Shown: piece after piece, positions 12,108 to 23,335 of the stretch
Layout of the letters: each line of letters opens with the position of its first letter
Position numbering within the stretch: the first letter of the stretch is position 1
Source: Neorhizobium galegae
GTDB lineage: Bacteria > Pseudomonadota > Alphaproteobacteria > Rhizobiales > Rhizobiaceae
Reading direction: 5' to 3'
Assembly: GCF_021391675.1 (NCBI RefSeq)
Contig: NZ_CP090095.1
Coordinates: forward strand, 2,485,501-2,549,500
DNA length: 64,000 nt
The notes under the pieces: generated by a model
The model's input: only the letters and a program-made list of their open reading frames with translations
What the model was told of the DNA's origin: nothing
Database searches by the model: none
Program-made: the position numbers and the translations under genes

Positions 12108-12144
12108 AAAAGCCCGCGAAGCGTGCGGCTTCGCGGGCTCTTTT
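12108..12144. terminator. Terminator downstream of aqpZ
   Basis: Twelve-base perfect stem AGCCCGCGAAGC/GCTTCGCGGGCT (12111-12139), 5-base loop, flanked by A on the left and CTTTT on the right. It is 32 bases past the aqpZ stop on the minus strand and separates aqpZ from ddlB. Confidence 0.78.
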
Positions 12145-12175
12145 ACCTCGGCGGAACGCGCCGTTCTTCTGAAAA

Positions 12176-12877
12176 TCAGGCCGCGGCCCGCTCTTCCGAA
12201 TCGTCCACCAGCTTCCAGGCCAGCGCGCCGAGGATGGCGCCTACGATCGGTGCCGCCCAGAAAAGCCAAAGCTGTGCGAGAGCCCAGTCCCCGACGATCA
12301 GCGCGACGCCGGTCGAACGTGCCGGGTTGACGGATGTGTTGGTGACCGGGATCGAGATCAGATGGATCAGCGTCAGCGCAAGGCCGATTGCAATCGGAGC
12401 AAACCCGGCCGGCGCCTTCGGCCCGGTCGCGCCGAGAATGATGAAGATGAAGAAACCGGTGAGAACCAGTTCTATCAAAAGCGCAGAGGTCAACGAATAA
12501 CCGCCGGGCGAATGCTCGCCGTAGCCGTTGGACGCAAAGCCGCCGAGCTGGAAACCAGCCTTGCCGGAGGCGATGAGATAGAGAACCAGGGCCGCAACCA
12601 CCGCTCCTACCACCTGAGCGATGACATAAGGCAGCAGGCTTGATGCCGGGAACCTGCCCGCCACCGTCAGTCCCACCGAGACCGCCGGATTGAAATGCCC
12701 GCCGGAAATACCGCCGACCGCATAAGCCATGGTGAGCACCGTCAGACCGAACGCGAGCGCAACGCCGACGAAGCCGATACCGAGATCCGGAAATGCAGCA
12801 GCCAGAACCGCGCTGCCGCATCCACCGAAGACAAGCCAGAAAGTGCCGAAAAACTCGGCCGCTAATTTTTTGAACAT
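12176..12877 (-). CDS. aqpZ: Aquaporin Z-type water channel
   Basis: Six-helix MIP channel for rapid water flow across the inner membrane. Both half-helix NPA boxes are present ([11 protein letters not shown] and [11 protein letters not shown]), and the N-terminus [21 protein letters not shown] is the classic AqpZ start with its conserved AEFFGTF. The narrow-filter arginine follows the second NPA (NPARS), favouring water over glycerol. Start at 12877 is supported by AGGGGG; upstream in-frame codons are not. It sits between murB and ddlB, flanked by its own terminator and a 276-base upstream gap, so it is probably a separate unit inside the dcw cluster. Confidence 0.96.
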   Translation of the reverse strand: MFKKLAAEFFGTFWLVFGGCGSAVLAAAFPDLGIGFVGVALAFGLTVLTMAYAVGGISGGHFNPAVSVGLTVAGRFPASSLLPYVIAQVVGAVVAALVLYLIASGKAGFQLGGFASNGYGEHSPGGYSLTSALLIELVLTGFFIFIILGATGPKAPAGFAPIAIGLALTLIHLISIPVTNTSVNPARSTGVALIVGDWALAQLWLFWAAPIVGAILGALAWKLVDDSEERAAA

Positions 12878-13075
12878 TGGATATCCCCCTGCTCGTGCCC
12901 CCGGCACCCTGCCGGTTCTTGGCACGAATCTCATTCAAGACCGCGTCATTATGCAATACACGCTCATGAATGCTCAATGAATAAGCACGTTCTGAAGAAC
13001 ACGTTCACACTAAGGCAGCGGCCCCGCCCCGGCTTATGAAACCAAGACGTGAGCAAACCGCCGTAAACTCCTGTT

Positions 13076-13094
13076 TTGCAGAAATTTTCTGCAA
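13076..13094. repeat. 19-base perfect palindrome between murB and aqpZ
   Basis: TTGCAGAAA-T-TTTCTGCAA, nine bases on each arm around one base. It lies 59 bases past the murB stop and about 200 bases upstream of the aqpZ start. There is no T-run after it in either direction, so it looks more like an operator or RNA hairpin than a terminator. The rest of the 12878-13153 gap shows no gene. Confidence 0.5.
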
Positions 13095-13153
13095 GGCAAT
13101 CGAGATCACGCGTCAAAGGACGCTCACGCCTCAGCCTATCGGCCGGTCTCCCG

Positions 13154-14128
13154 TCATTCGCTCGTCATGCCCTGGAAGGGTCTCACCTCGCGGCCGGGCA
13201 TGAAGATGCCGAGGCGCTTGATTTCCCATTCGAGCTTGATGCCGGAATGTTCGAAGACCCGCTGGCGAATGGTCTCGCCGAGATATTCGAGGTCGTAGCC
13301 GCTGGCATGGCCGATATTGATCATGAAGTTGCAATGGAGCGACGACATCTGTGCTCCGCCGCTGACCAGCCCGCGGCAGCCTGCCTCGTCGATCAGCTTC
13401 CACGCGGAATGGCCTTCCGGGTTCTTGAAGGTCGAACCGCCGGTCTTTTCCTTGATCGGCTGCACCGTCTCGCGATGCTGGCGCACCGCATCCATCTCGG
13501 CGCGAATCTTTGCCCGCTCCTCGGGATATCCTTCGAAGACCGCGTGGGTAAAGATCATCTCGGCCGGAACCGAGGAATGGCGATAGCTGTAGCCCATCTC
13601 GGCAGCCGAAAAGACATGCGTGCCGCCCTTGCGGTCGACGGCATGCACTTCGACGACGCGCCCGGACGTCTCGCCGCCATTGGCGCCAGCATTCATGCGC
13701 AGAGCTCCGCCGATCGAGCCCGGAATGCCGTAATAGAAGGCGAAACCGCCGATGCCGTTGTCCATCGCCATTGCGGCAATGTGCTTGTCGGGGCAGATCG
13801 CGCCGGCCTTGATACGGTTGTCGCCGACGAGATCGACGCCGCCGAAACCTTTGGCCGAGAGACGCAGAACGACGCCGGGAATGCCTCCGTCACGGACCAG
13901 CAGGTTCGAACCGACTCCCACCACCGTCAGCGGCACCTCTTCCGGCAGGATCTGCAGGAAGGCCACGAGGTCGTCGACGTCATGGGGCTGGAACATCAGT
14001 TCGGCGAGTCCGCCGGCCTGGAACCAGGTGACGCGATCCATCGGCGCGTCCGGCGTCAGCCTGCCGCGCAGTTTGTTGACGTCATCCCCCAACGACGCCA
14101 GAAGCTTTTCCCCATTCACCTGTTTCAT
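13154..14128 (-). CDS. murB: UDP-N-acetylenolpyruvoylglucosamine reductase MurB
   Basis: FAD enzyme that reduces the enolpyruvyl ether to UDP-MurNAc with NADPH. FAD-binding motifs [17 protein letters not shown] and MNAGANGGE are clear, as are the catalytic serine in [10 protein letters not shown] and the late glutamate in LEWEIKRLG. It belongs to type II MurB (no extra loop), 324 residues. Three bases separate it from the murC stop upstream. It appears to be the last wall gene of the mraZ-to-murB run before the aquaporin interruption. Confidence 0.97.
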   Translation of the reverse strand: MKQVNGEKLLASLGDDVNKLRGRLTPDAPMDRVTWFQAGGLAELMFQPHDVDDLVAFLQILPEEVPLTVVGVGSNLLVRDGGIPGVVLRLSAKGFGGVDLVGDNRIKAGAICPDKHIAAMAMDNGIGGFAFYYGIPGSIGGALRMNAGANGGETSGRVVEVHAVDRKGGTHVFSAAEMGYSYRHSSVPAEMIFTHAVFEGYPEERAKIRAEMDAVRQHRETVQPIKEKTGGSTFKNPEGHSAWKLIDEAGCRGLVSGGAQMSSLHCNFMINIGHASGYDLEYLGETIRQRVFEHSGIKLEWEIKRLGIFMPGREVRPFQGMTSE

Positions 14129-14131
14129 TTC

Positions 14132-15541
14132 CTATCGTCCCGATACGCTTTCCAGTTCCTTCGGCAATGCCGCTGCCCACTGTGTGATATTGCCTGCCCC
14201 CAGAAGAACCACGAAATCACCCGGTTTCGCAATGCCCGATACAATCGAAGCGAGTTCCGTCGGCGATGCCATGTATCGTGCGTCGCGATGGCCGCCCGAC
14301 CGGATGCGGGAAACCAGCGCTTCCGAATTGGCGCCTTCGATCGGTTCTTCGCCCGCGGCATAGACCGGCGCCAGGAGGATACTGTCGGCATCGTTGAAGC
14401 AGTTGGCGAAATCCTCGAACAGGCTCGACAGGCGCGTATAGCGATGCGGCTGGTGGACGGCGATGATGCGGCCCTGGCACGATTCGCGCGCTGCCCGCAG
14501 CACGGCCTTGATCTCCACCGGATGGTGGCCGTAGTCGTCGAAGATCGAAACGCCGTTCCAGGTGCCGGTCAAAGTGAAGCGTCGCTTGACGCCGCTGAAG
14601 TTGGCGAGCCCCTTGCGGATATCCTCTTCCGAAATGCCGAGCCGGTTGGCGACCGCGATCGCTGCAGTGGCGTTGGAAATGTTGTGGCGACCGGGCATCG
14701 GCAGCGCCAGGTCCTTGAACTGGAACACCCGGCCGGTGCGGCGACGGCGGATTTCCACGTCGAAGATCGACTTGGTGCCTTCCATGCGGACATTCGAGAA
14801 ACGCGCATCCGCCTGCGGGTTCTCGCCATAGGTGACGATCTTGCGATCCTCGATGCGACTAACCAAAGCCTGCACTTCCGGATGATCGAGGCAGAGCACG
14901 CCGAACCCATAGAACGGCACGTTCTCGACGAACTGCCGGAAGGCGGCGCGCACCGCGTCGAAATTGCCGTAATGGTCGAGATGTTCGGGGTCGATATTGG
15001 TGACCACGGCAACGTCGGCAGGCAGCTTCAGGAAGGTGCCATCCGATTCGTCGGCCTCGACCACCATCCACTCGCCCTCGCCCATCCGCGCATTGGTGCC
15101 GTAGGCATTGATGATGCCGCCGTTGATGACGGTCGGATCAAGATTGCCGGCCTCCAGAAGCGTCGCGACCATGGAAGTCGTGGTGGTCTTGCCATGCGTG
15201 CCGCCGATGGCGATCGCATTGCGGAAGCGCATCAGCTCGGCGAGCATTTCGGCCCGGCGCACGATCGGCAGCGATTTTTCACGCGCCGCCATCAGCTCCG
15301 GATTGTTCTTCTTGATAGCCGTCGAGACGACAACCACCTCGGCATCACCGATGTTTTCGGCCTGATGCCCGACGAAGACCGGGATGCCCTTGTCGCGCAG
15401 GCGCTGGACATTGGCGCCGTCGGCCTGGTCGGATCCCTGGACCTTGTGACCGAGATTATGCAAGACCTCGGCGATACCGCTCATGCCGATACCGCCGATG
15501 CCGATGAAATGGACGAGCCCTATGGCCTTCGGCATCTTCAT
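14132..15541 (-). CDS. murC: UDP-N-acetylmuramate--L-alanine ligase MurC
   Basis: First Mur ligase, adds L-Ala to UDP-MurNAc with ATP. N-terminal UDP-binding glycine loop [21 protein letters not shown]-loop [10 protein letters not shown] (about residues 113-122), central [12 protein letters not shown] and the [13 protein letters not shown] motif are typical. 469 residues. Its ATG overlaps the murG stop (ATGA, 15538-15541). Confidence 0.98.
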   Translation of the reverse strand: MKMPKAIGLVHFIGIGGIGMSGIAEVLHNLGHKVQGSDQADGANVQRLRDKGIPVFVGHQAENIGDAEVVVVSTAIKKNNPELMAAREKSLPIVRRAEMLAELMRFRNAIAIGGTHGKTTTTSMVATLLEAGNLDPTVINGGIINAYGTNARMGEGEWMVVEADESDGTFLKLPADVAVVTNIDPEHLDHYGNFDAVRAAFRQFVENVPFYGFGVLCLDHPEVQALVSRIEDRKIVTYGENPQADARFSNVRMEGTKSIFDVEIRRRRTGRVFQFKDLALPMPGRHNISNATAAIAVANRLGISEEDIRKGLANFSGVKRRFTLTGTWNGVSIFDDYGHHPVEIKAVLRAARESCQGRIIAVHQPHRYTRLSSLFEDFANCFNDADSILLAPVYAAGEEPIEGANSEALVSRIRSGGHRDARYMASPTELASIVSGIAKPGDFVVLLGAGNITQWAAALPKELESVSGR

Positions 15542-16662
15542 GCACGCACTCCCTTAAATTCCGAAATCGATTTCCGCTCCGCGATCGCCACGACCAGGTC
15601 CGCAAGCAGGCCGGTCGCATTCGGCCGTCCGGCGGACTTGGCCGCAGCCGCCATTCTTTCAAGCTTGTCCGGATCCTTCATCGCGCCCGAAATGATCGAG
15701 GCAAGCTTATCCGGCGAAAGCTCCGATTGCTGCACGACCTTGGCGCCACCGGTCGCCACCAGCGCCTCGGCATTGGCGGCCTGGTCGTGATCCAGAGCAT
15801 GCGGGTAAGGCACGAGAATGGCCGGCCGGCCAATCACCGCAATTTCCGACACCGTCGAGGCGCCGGAGCGGCAGATGACCAGATGCGCGGAGGCAAGCCG
15901 CTCGGCCATGTCCGAGAAGAACGACGAAATATCGGCGGGTGCCTTGAGCTTTGCAAAGCAGGAGCTGACGCGATCCTTGTCTTCCGGACGCGCCTGCTGG
16001 GTAACGACGACGCGATCACGCTCGGCCTGGTCGAGCAGGCTGAGCGCCGTCGGCACGGCCGAGGAGAAGAACTGCGCGCCCTGGCTGCCGCCGAACACGA
16101 CCAGCCGGAACGGATCGTCGCCGCGAGAGGCGACATAGGGAATATTGGAGGCCGCAAGCACGGCCGGACGCACCGGATTGCCGGTCGTGACGGTCTTGTC
16201 CGCATAGGGACCGCTGCCCTCCGGCAGGAAACCGCCGGCGATCGCCTGGACCTTGGCGGCCAGCGCTTTGTTGGCGCGGCCCATCACGGCGTTCTGTTCA
16301 TGGATCATCGTCGGCACGCCCATGGCCGTCGAGGCCATCAGCGGCGGCACGGTCGGGTAACCGCCGAAGCCGACAACGGCGAGCGGCTTCAGCCGGCTGA
16401 TCAGTCGGCGGGCGGCCCGCAGGCCCGTCCACAGCTTCCAGCCGGTGCGGGCGAGCGCGATCGGGTTCTTCGATCCGAACGTGGCAGATGGAACGACATG
16501 GATTTCGTCGGCCGGAAACGTGCCGGCATAACGCTCGGCCCGGCTGTCGGTGACGAGATGCACGGAATAACCGCGCTCCCTCAGTTCGTGTCCCAGCGCT
16601 TCCGCCGGAAACACATGACCGCCGGTTCCCCCGGCGGCTAGCAATATGATGCCCTTGGTCAT
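15538..16662 (-). CDS. murG: N-acetylglucosaminyltransferase MurG
   Basis: Peripheral GT28 enzyme that turns lipid I into lipid II on the cytoplasmic face. N-terminal glycine loop [12 protein letters not shown], second loop [12 protein letters not shown] and the UDP-GlcNAc-binding [11 protein letters not shown] are present. 374 residues, start supported by GGAG ten bases upstream. It lies between ftsW (7-base gap) and murC (4-base overlap). Confidence 0.98.
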   Translation of the reverse strand: MTKGIILLAAGGTGGHVFPAEALGHELRERGYSVHLVTDSRAERYAGTFPADEIHVVPSATFGSKNPIALARTGWKLWTGLRAARRLISRLKPLAVVGFGGYPTVPPLMASTAMGVPTMIHEQNAVMGRANKALAAKVQAIAGGFLPEGSGPYADKTVTTGNPVRPAVLAASNIPYVASRGDDPFRLVVFGGSQGAQFFSSAVPTALSLLDQAERDRVVVTQQARPEDKDRVSSCFAKLKAPADISSFFSDMAERLASAHLVICRSGASTVSEIAVIGRPAILVPYPHALDHDQAANAEALVATGGAKVVQQSELSPDKLASIISGAMKDPDKLERMAAAAKSAGRPNATGLLADLVVAIAERKSISEFKGVRA

Positions 16663-16669
16663 TGGACTT

Positions 16670-17824
16670 TTACTCCGCGGGTACGCCCTGGGCGACCCGG
16701 AACAGGCTCCGCTCTTGCGCTCGCTTCTCCGGACGATGGCGGGTGAGCGCCAGGATGAAGCCGGCAGTGATGCCGATCGCGATCATCGAGGAGCCGCCAT
16801 AGGAGATCAAGGGGAGCGTCATGCCCTTGGCCGGCATGAGTTCGAGATTGACGCCGATATTGATGAGCGACTGCATGCCGATCTGCAGGACGAGGCCTGC
16901 GACCGCAAACCGGTTGAAGTCGTTGCGCTCCTTGAAGGCGTGGTTCAGGCCGCGCAGCACGATGAAGGCGAAGATCGCCACCAGTGCCATACAAAAGATA
17001 ATGCCGAATTCTTCGGCTGCAACAGAGAACACGAAGTCCGTGTGGCTGTCCGGCAGAATGCGCTTGACGATTCCCTCGCCTGGCCCCTGCCCGAACCAGC
17101 CGCCCTGCAGGATCGCTTCGTGCGCGGTCTCGATCTGGAAGCGGTCGCCCTCGCCGGTCAGGAACTTGTCGAAGCGGGCGGTGACGTGCGGCAGCATGTA
17201 ATAGGCGGTGACGATGCCGCCGGCGCCAACGCCGCCGAGCAGCACGATCCACAGCCAGGGCATGCCGGCCATGAAGAACATCCCGCCCCAGACGACGCTG
17301 GTCAAAATGGTCTGGCCAAGGTCGGGCTGTGCGACGAGCAGTGCCGCGACGATGCCGAACAGGATGATGGCGAAGAGATTGCCGGGGATTTCCGGCTGCC
17401 GCGCGTGCTCGGCAAACAGCCAGGCGCAGACGACGACGAAGGCCGGCTTCATGAATTCCGACGGCTGGATCGAAAACATGCCGACGCCGATCCAGCGCCG
17501 CGATCCCTTGACCTCGACGCCGAAGAACAGCGCCAGCACCATCAGCGCCAGCGAGATGATCAAAAGGACGATCGCGGTCCGCCGCACCTGCCGCGGCGTC
17601 AGGAAGGACAGGCCGATCATCACCACCAGCGACGGCAGCAGGAACAGCGCGTGACGCTCGACGAAGTGGAAACTGTTGAGGCCGATACGTTCGGCGACCG
17701 CCGGCGACGCCGCGAAGGAGAGCATGAAGCCGACACCCATCAGCAGCACGAAGGCAACGAGGAAGAAACGGTCGATCGTCCAGAACCAGTCTGCGAGCGG
17801 CCCACGGTCTGCGCGGCTTACCAT
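16670..17824 (-). CDS. ftsW: Septal peptidoglycan polymerase FtsW
   Basis: SEDS-family glycosyltransferase that polymerises lipid II at the septum together with FtsI. About ten membrane segments are visible; SEDS signatures include [21 protein letters not shown], the catalytic-loop region around [23 protein letters not shown] (read as two adjoining stretches) and [13 protein letters not shown] near the end. 384 residues. AAGGGGAA precedes the ATG. It follows murD by 25 bases. Confidence 0.97.
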   Translation of the reverse strand: MVSRADRGPLADWFWTIDRFFLVAFVLLMGVGFMLSFAASPAVAERIGLNSFHFVERHALFLLPSLVVMIGLSFLTPRQVRRTAIVLLIISLALMVLALFFGVEVKGSRRWIGVGMFSIQPSEFMKPAFVVVCAWLFAEHARQPEIPGNLFAIILFGIVAALLVAQPDLGQTILTSVVWGGMFFMAGMPWLWIVLLGGVGAGGIVTAYYMLPHVTARFDKFLTGEGDRFQIETAHEAILQGGWFGQGPGEGIVKRILPDSHTDFVFSVAAEEFGIIFCMALVAIFAFIVLRGLNHAFKERNDFNRFAVAGLVLQIGMQSLINIGVNLELMPAKGMTLPLISYGGSSMIAIGITAGFILALTRHRPEKRAQERSLFRVAQGVPAE

Positions 17825-17849
17825 CTGTCGTTCCCCTTTTCCGTCTCGG

Positions 17850-19247
17850 TCAACCCAGGTTGATCAACATCGTGACGCCGTCGAGGCCCGCGACATGGCC
17901 GACAAAGGCATCGCCGCGAACCTCGAAATTCTTGAACTGATCGAAGCTGGCGCAGGCCGGCGACAACATCACCGCGGACGGTGTCGTATCGGCGCTCGCA
18001 TCCGCCGCGGCGTGCGCGACCGCCTTTTCGAGCGTGCCCGAAATCTCGTAGGGCACCGCCTCGCCAAGCGTCGCCGCGAATGCCGGTGCGGCTTCTCCGA
18101 TCAGATAGGCCTTGACGATACGCGGGAAGAGTGGAGCGAGGCTGACTATGCCGCCCTCCTTCGGCAGGCCGCCGGCAATCCAGTAGATCCGCTCGTAGCT
18201 GGAGAGCGCCGGCGCTGCCGCATCCGCATTGGTCGCCTTCGAATCGTTGACAAACACCACCTGGCCCCGGCGGCCGACCGGCTGCATCCGATGCTTCAGG
18301 CCAGGGAAGGATCTCAGTCCCGCACGGATCTCGTCCTTCGACACGCCGACCGCAAGGCAGGCGGCGATTGCCGCCGCAGCGTTCTGGGCGTTGTGGCTGC
18401 CCTTGAGGGTCTCAATACCGTCGAGATCGACGAGCAGCGACGTCGCGCCGCCATGCGCCTCGATGATCCGGCTGCCTTCGGCATAAAGACCGTCGGCAAC
18501 CACGACCCGCTTGGAAATCCGCTTGACCGCGACGCCGGCCCGTTCGACGCGGTCGGCGATGAGGGCGCAGAACGAATCGTCGACGCCGATCACGGCCGTC
18601 CGGCTGCCGGCAACGAGGCGTTCCTTGACGTCGGCGTAGTGCTGCATGGTGCCGTGCCGGTCGAGATGGTCGGGCGTCAGGTTGAGCAGGATGCCGGCGG
18701 TCGGATTGAGCGTCGGCGCCAGATCGATCTGGTAGGACGAGCATTCGACGACGAAATAGCGCTCGGCCTTCGGCGGATCGAGCGTCAGGATCGCGGTGCC
18801 GATATTGCCGCCGAGCTGGGTGTCGCGGCCGCTCGACTTCAGGATATGGGCGATCAGCGCCGTGGTCGTCGATTTGCCGTTGGTGCCGGTAATCGCGATG
18901 AACGGGCAATCCGGCGCATGCGCCCGGCGCTCGCGCACGAAAAGCTCGACGTCGCCGATGATCTCGACGCCGGCAGACCGGGCGAGATCGACGCTCCAAT
19001 GCGGCTTCGGATGGGTGAGCGGCACGCCCGGCGACAGCACGAAGGCGGCCTGTGCCGACCAGTCGATAGCGCGCAGGTCGGCGGTCGCGATGCCCTCGGC
19101 CGTAGCCTTGGCGACGCTGTCGGGATTGTCGTCCCAGGCGACCACCTTCGCGCCGCCGGCAACCAAGGCCTTGGCCGTCGCCAGCCCCGAGCCGCCGAGG
19201 CCGAACAGCGTGACCGGCTTGTCCTTGAATGTGGTGACCGCGATCAT
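17850..19247 (-). CDS. murD: UDP-N-acetylmuramoylalanine--D-glutamate ligase MurD
   Basis: Second Mur ligase, adds D-Glu. UDP-binding [15 protein letters not shown] at the N-terminus, ATP loop [11 protein letters not shown] at about residues 119-129 and a central [11 protein letters not shown] motif are typical. The start at 19247 (MIAVTTF) fits rhizobial MurD; the ribosome site is weak and the start lies 7 bases after the mraY stop, so reinitiation after mraY is likely. A longer in-frame start at 19292 would overlap mraY. 465 residues. Confidence 0.96.
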   Translation of the reverse strand: MIAVTTFKDKPVTLFGLGGSGLATAKALVAGGAKVVAWDDNPDSVAKATAEGIATADLRAIDWSAQAAFVLSPGVPLTHPKPHWSVDLARSAGVEIIGDVELFVRERRAHAPDCPFIAITGTNGKSTTTALIAHILKSSGRDTQLGGNIGTAILTLDPPKAERYFVVECSSYQIDLAPTLNPTAGILLNLTPDHLDRHGTMQHYADVKERLVAGSRTAVIGVDDSFCALIADRVERAGVAVKRISKRVVVADGLYAEGSRIIEAHGGATSLLVDLDGIETLKGSHNAQNAAAAIAACLAVGVSKDEIRAGLRSFPGLKHRMQPVGRRGQVVFVNDSKATNADAAAPALSSYERIYWIAGGLPKEGGIVSLAPLFPRIVKAYLIGEAAPAFAATLGEAVPYEISGTLEKAVAHAAADASADTTPSAVMLSPACASFDQFKNFEVRGDAFVGHVAGLDGVTMLINLG

Positions 19248-19254
19248 CGCCGTG

Positions 19255-20358
19255 TCACCGCAGCTTGAGCGTCGAAAGGCCGAGCATGGCAAGGCCGACG
19301 GCGATGATCCAGAAGCGGATCACCACCTGGCTTTCCGTCCAGCCGAGTTTTTCGAAATGGTGGTGGATCGGCGCCATCAGGAAGACGCGCCGGCCGGTCA
19401 TCTTGAAGAATCCGACCTGGATGATCACCGACAGCGTCTCCATCACGAACAGGCCGCCGACGATCGCCATGACGATCTCGTGCTTGGTGGCGACGGCGAC
19501 CGAGCCGATCAGGCCGCCGAGCGCCAGCGATCCCGTATCGCCCATGAAGATGGCGGCAGGCGGCGCGTTGAACCAGAGGAAGCCGAGGCCGGCGCCGATC
19601 ACCGCTCCGAGAATGACGGCAAGCTCGCCGGTGCCGGGGACGAAATTGATCTGCAGGTATCCCGCAAATACCGCGTTGCCGGCGAGATAGGCGATGACGC
19701 CGAAAGAGGCTGCGGCGATCATGACCGGTACGATCGCCAGCCCGTCTAGGCCGTCCGTCAGGTTCACGGCATTGCCGGCCGCCACGATGACGAAACCGCC
19801 GAACAGGACGAAGAAGATGCCGAGATTGATGAACAGGTCCTTGAAGAACGGGAAGGCGACCGAGGTGCCGAGCGTCGGATTGCTCGACTGGCCGGTCGCG
19901 AGCGCCACCCGCATCATGAAGAAGACCGCAATGCCCGCGATCACGAACTCGATGCCGAGACGCGCCTTGCCGGAAAATCCCTTGTCGGTCTGTTTGGTGA
20001 CTTTCAGATAGTCGTCATAGAAACCGATCGCGCCGAAACCGAGCGTGACGAGCAGGGTCGCGACGACGTAGACGTTCGAAAGGTCGGCCCAGAGCAGCGA
20101 CCCGCCGACGATGCCGGCAAGAATCATCAGACCGCCCATGGTCGGCGTACCCGCCTTCTTGAAATGGGTCTGCGGCCCGTCGGCGCGGATCGGCTGTCCC
20201 TTGCCCTGGCGCAGGCGGAGCGACGCGATGATCATCGGCCCGAACAGGAAGACGATCAGCGCAGACGTAAAGAGCGCAGCGCCCGTCCTGAAGGTGATGT
20301 ACCGGAACAGGTTGAAAAATTGGACTTTATCCGCCAGTTCCACAAGCCAGATCAGCAT
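19255..20358 (-). CDS. mraY: Phospho-MurNAc-pentapeptide translocase MraY
   Basis: Integral membrane enzyme that couples UDP-MurNAc-pentapeptide to undecaprenyl phosphate, giving lipid I. About ten membrane segments; the active-site loops [22 protein letters not shown] and [11 protein letters not shown] plus the HHHFEKLGW motif (three consecutive His) are all present. 367 residues. AAAGGGC precedes the ATG. Confidence 0.98.
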   Translation of the reverse strand: MLIWLVELADKVQFFNLFRYITFRTGAALFTSALIVFLFGPMIIASLRLRQGKGQPIRADGPQTHFKKAGTPTMGGLMILAGIVGGSLLWADLSNVYVVATLLVTLGFGAIGFYDDYLKVTKQTDKGFSGKARLGIEFVIAGIAVFFMMRVALATGQSSNPTLGTSVAFPFFKDLFINLGIFFVLFGGFVIVAAGNAVNLTDGLDGLAIVPVMIAAASFGVIAYLAGNAVFAGYLQINFVPGTGELAVILGAVIGAGLGFLWFNAPPAAIFMGDTGSLALGGLIGSVAVATKHEIVMAIVGGLFVMETLSVIIQVGFFKMTGRRVFLMAPIHHHFEKLGWTESQVVIRFWIIAVGLAMLGLSTLKLR

Positions 20359-20388
20359 TCAGCGCCCTTTCTAGAAGCCGCGTCTTAA

Positions 20389-21819
20389 TTAGTGGCGTTC
20401 CGTGTCGGAGAATGCCGGGTAGTTGTCAATAAGCGCGGCCACGATCTTGCCGAAACCGAGGCCGAGCGAAGATTTCACCATCACCACGTCGCCCGGCATC
20501 ACCGAGCGCACGACGAAATCGGCGAGATCCGCAGTCTTTTCGTAATATTGCACGTCGACGCTGTCGGGCAGCGCGTCGCGCAAAGCCGTCATTTCCGCAC
20601 CCGCCAGCCAGACATGTTCGATGCCGGCGGCAAGCAGCGGACCCGCCAGTTCCTCATGCACCTTGGCGGAGAATTCGCCCATTTCCAGCATGTCGCCGAG
20701 AACGGCAATGCGCCGGCCCGTCAGTTCAGGTACCGAGGATGCCAGAAGCGCGATCGCCGCCCGCATCGAGGCCGGGTTGGCGTTGTAGCTCTCGTCGATC
20801 AGCGTCAGATGGCCTTCGCCGATGCCGAGGCGGTGGCGTTCGCCCCTGCCCTTGACCGGCTTCAGCGCCGCGAGCGCTTCCATGGCGCCGGCCATGTCCG
20901 CGCCGACCAGCAGGCAGGCACCGAGAACCGCCATGGCGTTTTCGGCAATGTGCCGGCCCGGCGCACCGATATGGACTTCCGACGTCTCGCCGTTCAGCAC
21001 GGCCCAGACGACCGAGTTTTCCCCGTTGCCCTCGAAATCCGCCAGCCGGAAATCCGCCTTGGCATGCTGGCCGAAGGTGTGGATGTGCGAGACACCCGCC
21101 TCCTGCGCCTTTTTCTGCAGAAAACCGAACTGCTTGATGTCGCGATTGAGGATCGCCGAACCGCCGGGCTCCAGACCTTCGAAGATCTCGGCCTTGGCGG
21201 CGGCAATCTCCTCGAGGTTCTTGAAATGGCCAAGATGCGCGGCGGCGATCGTGGTGATCATCGCCACATGCGGACGCACCATCTTCACCAGCGGGCGGAT
21301 CTCGTCGGGATGGTTCATGCCGATCTCGAAGACGCCGAAATCCGAATCCGCCGGCATGCGGGCAAGCGTCAGCGGCACGCCCCAGTGATTGTTGAAGGAG
21401 GCGACGGCGGCATGCACCTTGCCGGAGGGCGCCAGCGCATGGCGCAGCATCTCCTTGGTGGTCGTCTTGCCGACCGAACCGGTGATGGCGACGATCCGCG
21501 CCCGGCTGCGCGCCCGCGCCGCAAGCGCCAGCTTTCCGAGCGCCGCAAGCACGTCTTCGACAACGATCATCGGCACGCTCAACTTGCCGAGCGCCGGCAA
21601 TTTCGATTCGTTGACGACGATCAGCGTCGCCCCGTTGGCGACAGCGAGGCTCGCATAGTCATGACCGTCGACGCGGTCGCCCCTGATGGCGAAGAAAGCC
21701 TCGTCCTGGCCGATGGAGCGGCTGTCGATCGAGATTCCGGTGATACCCGCCGGAAGCGCACCGATCGGCCGGCCGCCCATGGCAGACGTCAGATCCTCGG
21801 AGGTCCATAGCCAGTTCAC
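20389..21819 (-). CDS. murF: UDP-MurNAc-tripeptide--D-Ala-D-Ala ligase MurF
   Basis: Last cytoplasmic Mur ligase, adds the D-Ala-D-Ala made by Ddl. ATP loop [25 protein letters not shown] and the conserved YNANP motif in [11 protein letters not shown] are present. The start is GTG (21819) overlapping the murE stop as GTGA, with GGAGGAGC upstream in the murE 3' end. 476 residues. Confidence 0.97.
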   Translation of the reverse strand: MNWLWTSEDLTSAMGGRPIGALPAGITGISIDSRSIGQDEAFFAIRGDRVDGHDYASLAVANGATLIVVNESKLPALGKLSVPMIVVEDVLAALGKLALAARARSRARIVAITGSVGKTTTKEMLRHALAPSGKVHAAVASFNNHWGVPLTLARMPADSDFGVFEIGMNHPDEIRPLVKMVRPHVAMITTIAAAHLGHFKNLEEIAAAKAEIFEGLEPGGSAILNRDIKQFGFLQKKAQEAGVSHIHTFGQHAKADFRLADFEGNGENSVVWAVLNGETSEVHIGAPGRHIAENAMAVLGACLLVGADMAGAMEALAALKPVKGRGERHRLGIGEGHLTLIDESYNANPASMRAAIALLASSVPELTGRRIAVLGDMLEMGEFSAKVHEELAGPLLAAGIEHVWLAGAEMTALRDALPDSVDVQYYEKTADLADFVVRSVMPGDVVMVKSSLGLGFGKIVAALIDNYPAFSDTERH

Positions 21820-23276
21820 GATTTCAGCTCCTCCAGCGCCTTGCGGACTTCGACGTGATCGGAAAACGGCAGGACCGTCGTGCCGATCGTCTGGCCTTCC
21901 TCGTGGCCCTTGCCCGCGACGATCAACGTATCACCTGCCCGCAGCATGTTGACTGCCTCGCGGATCGCATTGGCCCGATCGCCGATCTCGATTGCACCCG
22001 GAGCCGCCGCCATGATCTCGGAACGGATCACCTCGGGAACCTCGGAACGCGGATTATCGTCGGTGACGATGACGATATCGGCAAGCCTTGTCGCCACATC
22101 GCCCATGATCGGCCGCTTGCCCTTGTCGCGGTCGCCACCGCAGCCGAACACCACGATGACGCGGCCGGTCGTGAACGGGCGCACGGAGGTCAGCACGTTC
22201 TCCAGCGCGTCCGGCTTGTGGGCGTAATCCACATAGGCGAGCGCCCCGTCTTTTGACTGGCCGACCAGTTCGAGACGACCCGAGGCGCCGACCAGCTTTT
22301 CGAGCGCGGCCATGGCCACGGCGGCCGGAACCCCGGTCGACATGGCAAGCCCCGCCGCGACCAGCGCGTTCGACACCTGGAAATCGCCGGCAAGCGGAAT
22401 ATCGACTTCGAAAATCTGGTCGCCGATATGGATCTCGGCCATCTGCTTATGACGGAAGTGCTCGACGCGCTTGAGGCACAGATAATCGCCCCTTCGGCCG
22501 ACCGTGCGGACATCAAGGTCGGCAACCGTCGCCACCCGCATCGCCTCTTCCGACCAGGCGTCGTCGGCGAAGATGATGGCCGGTGCGCCTTTCGGCATCA
22601 GCGTATCGAAAAGCCGCATCTTGGCGGCCATGTAGTTCTCGATCGTCGGATGATAGTCCATGTGGTCGCGGCCGAGATTGGTGAAGCCGGCAGCCACAAG
22701 ACGCACGCCGTCGAGCCGGCTCTGGTCGAGGCCGTGGCTGGAAGCTTCCATGGCGGCATGGGTGACGCCTTCGGCAGCCAGTTCCGCCAGCAGCTGCTGC
22801 AGTTCGACCGGATCCGGCGTGGTCAGCGTTCCGTAGTCGTTGCGGGTCGGGGAGACGACGCCGGTCGTGCCGATCTGCGCCGCGGCATGGCCGGCATGCG
22901 CCCAGATCTGGCGGGTGAACGAGGCGACGGAGGTCTTGCCGGCGGTGCCCGTGACGGCAACCATGGTTTCCGGCTGCGCGCCGTAGAAACGGGCGGCGGC
23001 AAGCGCCAGCAGCCGGCGCGGGTTGGAAACGGAAAGAACTGGAATGCCTGTATCAGCCGTGTGGCCCGCAATCGCCGCGATCGCGCCGCGGGCGGCCGCA
23101 TCGCCGAGATAGCCCGAACCGTCCGCCTTGGTGCCTGCGAGCGCCGCAAACAGCATGCCGGGTTTTACCTTGCGGCTGTCGGAGGTAAGACCGGTCACCT
23201 CGAGATCGCCGGCCGGCCCGGCCATCAGGTCGGCTATTTCGGGGAAATCCCGTCCGGCGAGTTCTCGCAATTTCAT
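21816..23276 (-). CDS. murE: UDP-MurNAc-L-Ala-D-Glu--meso-diaminopimelate ligase MurE
   Basis: Third Mur ligase. ATP loop [12 protein letters not shown] is followed by the DNPR motif in [12 protein letters not shown], which marks specificity for meso-diaminopimelate rather than lysine. I take MKLRELAG as the start because family members begin there, but two in-frame alternatives exist: ATG 23291 with GAGGGGA upstream, and TTG 23339 overlapping the ftsI stop. With the chosen start the protein has 486 residues. Confidence 0.95.
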   Translation of the reverse strand: MKLRELAGRDFPEIADLMAGPAGDLEVTGLTSDSRKVKPGMLFAALAGTKADGSGYLGDAAARGAIAAIAGHTADTGIPVLSVSNPRRLLALAAARFYGAQPETMVAVTGTAGKTSVASFTRQIWAHAGHAAAQIGTTGVVSPTRNDYGTLTTPDPVELQQLLAELAAEGVTHAAMEASSHGLDQSRLDGVRLVAAGFTNLGRDHMDYHPTIENYMAAKMRLFDTLMPKGAPAIIFADDAWSEEAMRVATVADLDVRTVGRRGDYLCLKRVEHFRHKQMAEIHIGDQIFEVDIPLAGDFQVSNALVAAGLAMSTGVPAAVAMAALEKLVGASGRLELVGQSKDGALAYVDYAHKPDALENVLTSVRPFTTGRVIVVFGCGGDRDKGKRPIMGDVATRLADIVIVTDDNPRSEVPEVIRSEIMAAAPGAIEIGDRANAIREAVNMLRAGDTLIVAGKGHEEGQTIGTTVLPFSDHVEVRKALEELKS

Positions 23277-23335
23277 TGGCTGATGTTCCATTCTGAGCGT
23301 CGTCCCCTCGAATCGTGCGCTCAAGTTGTTATCGC

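Noticed and set aside
11922..12977. 351-residue minus-strand frame over aqpZ
   Set aside because: Overlaps the AqpZ frame completely and lacks any motif.
13076..15790. 904-residue frame antisense to murB/murC
   Set aside because: Shadow; lies over two conserved enzymes on the other strand and has no domain or start signal.
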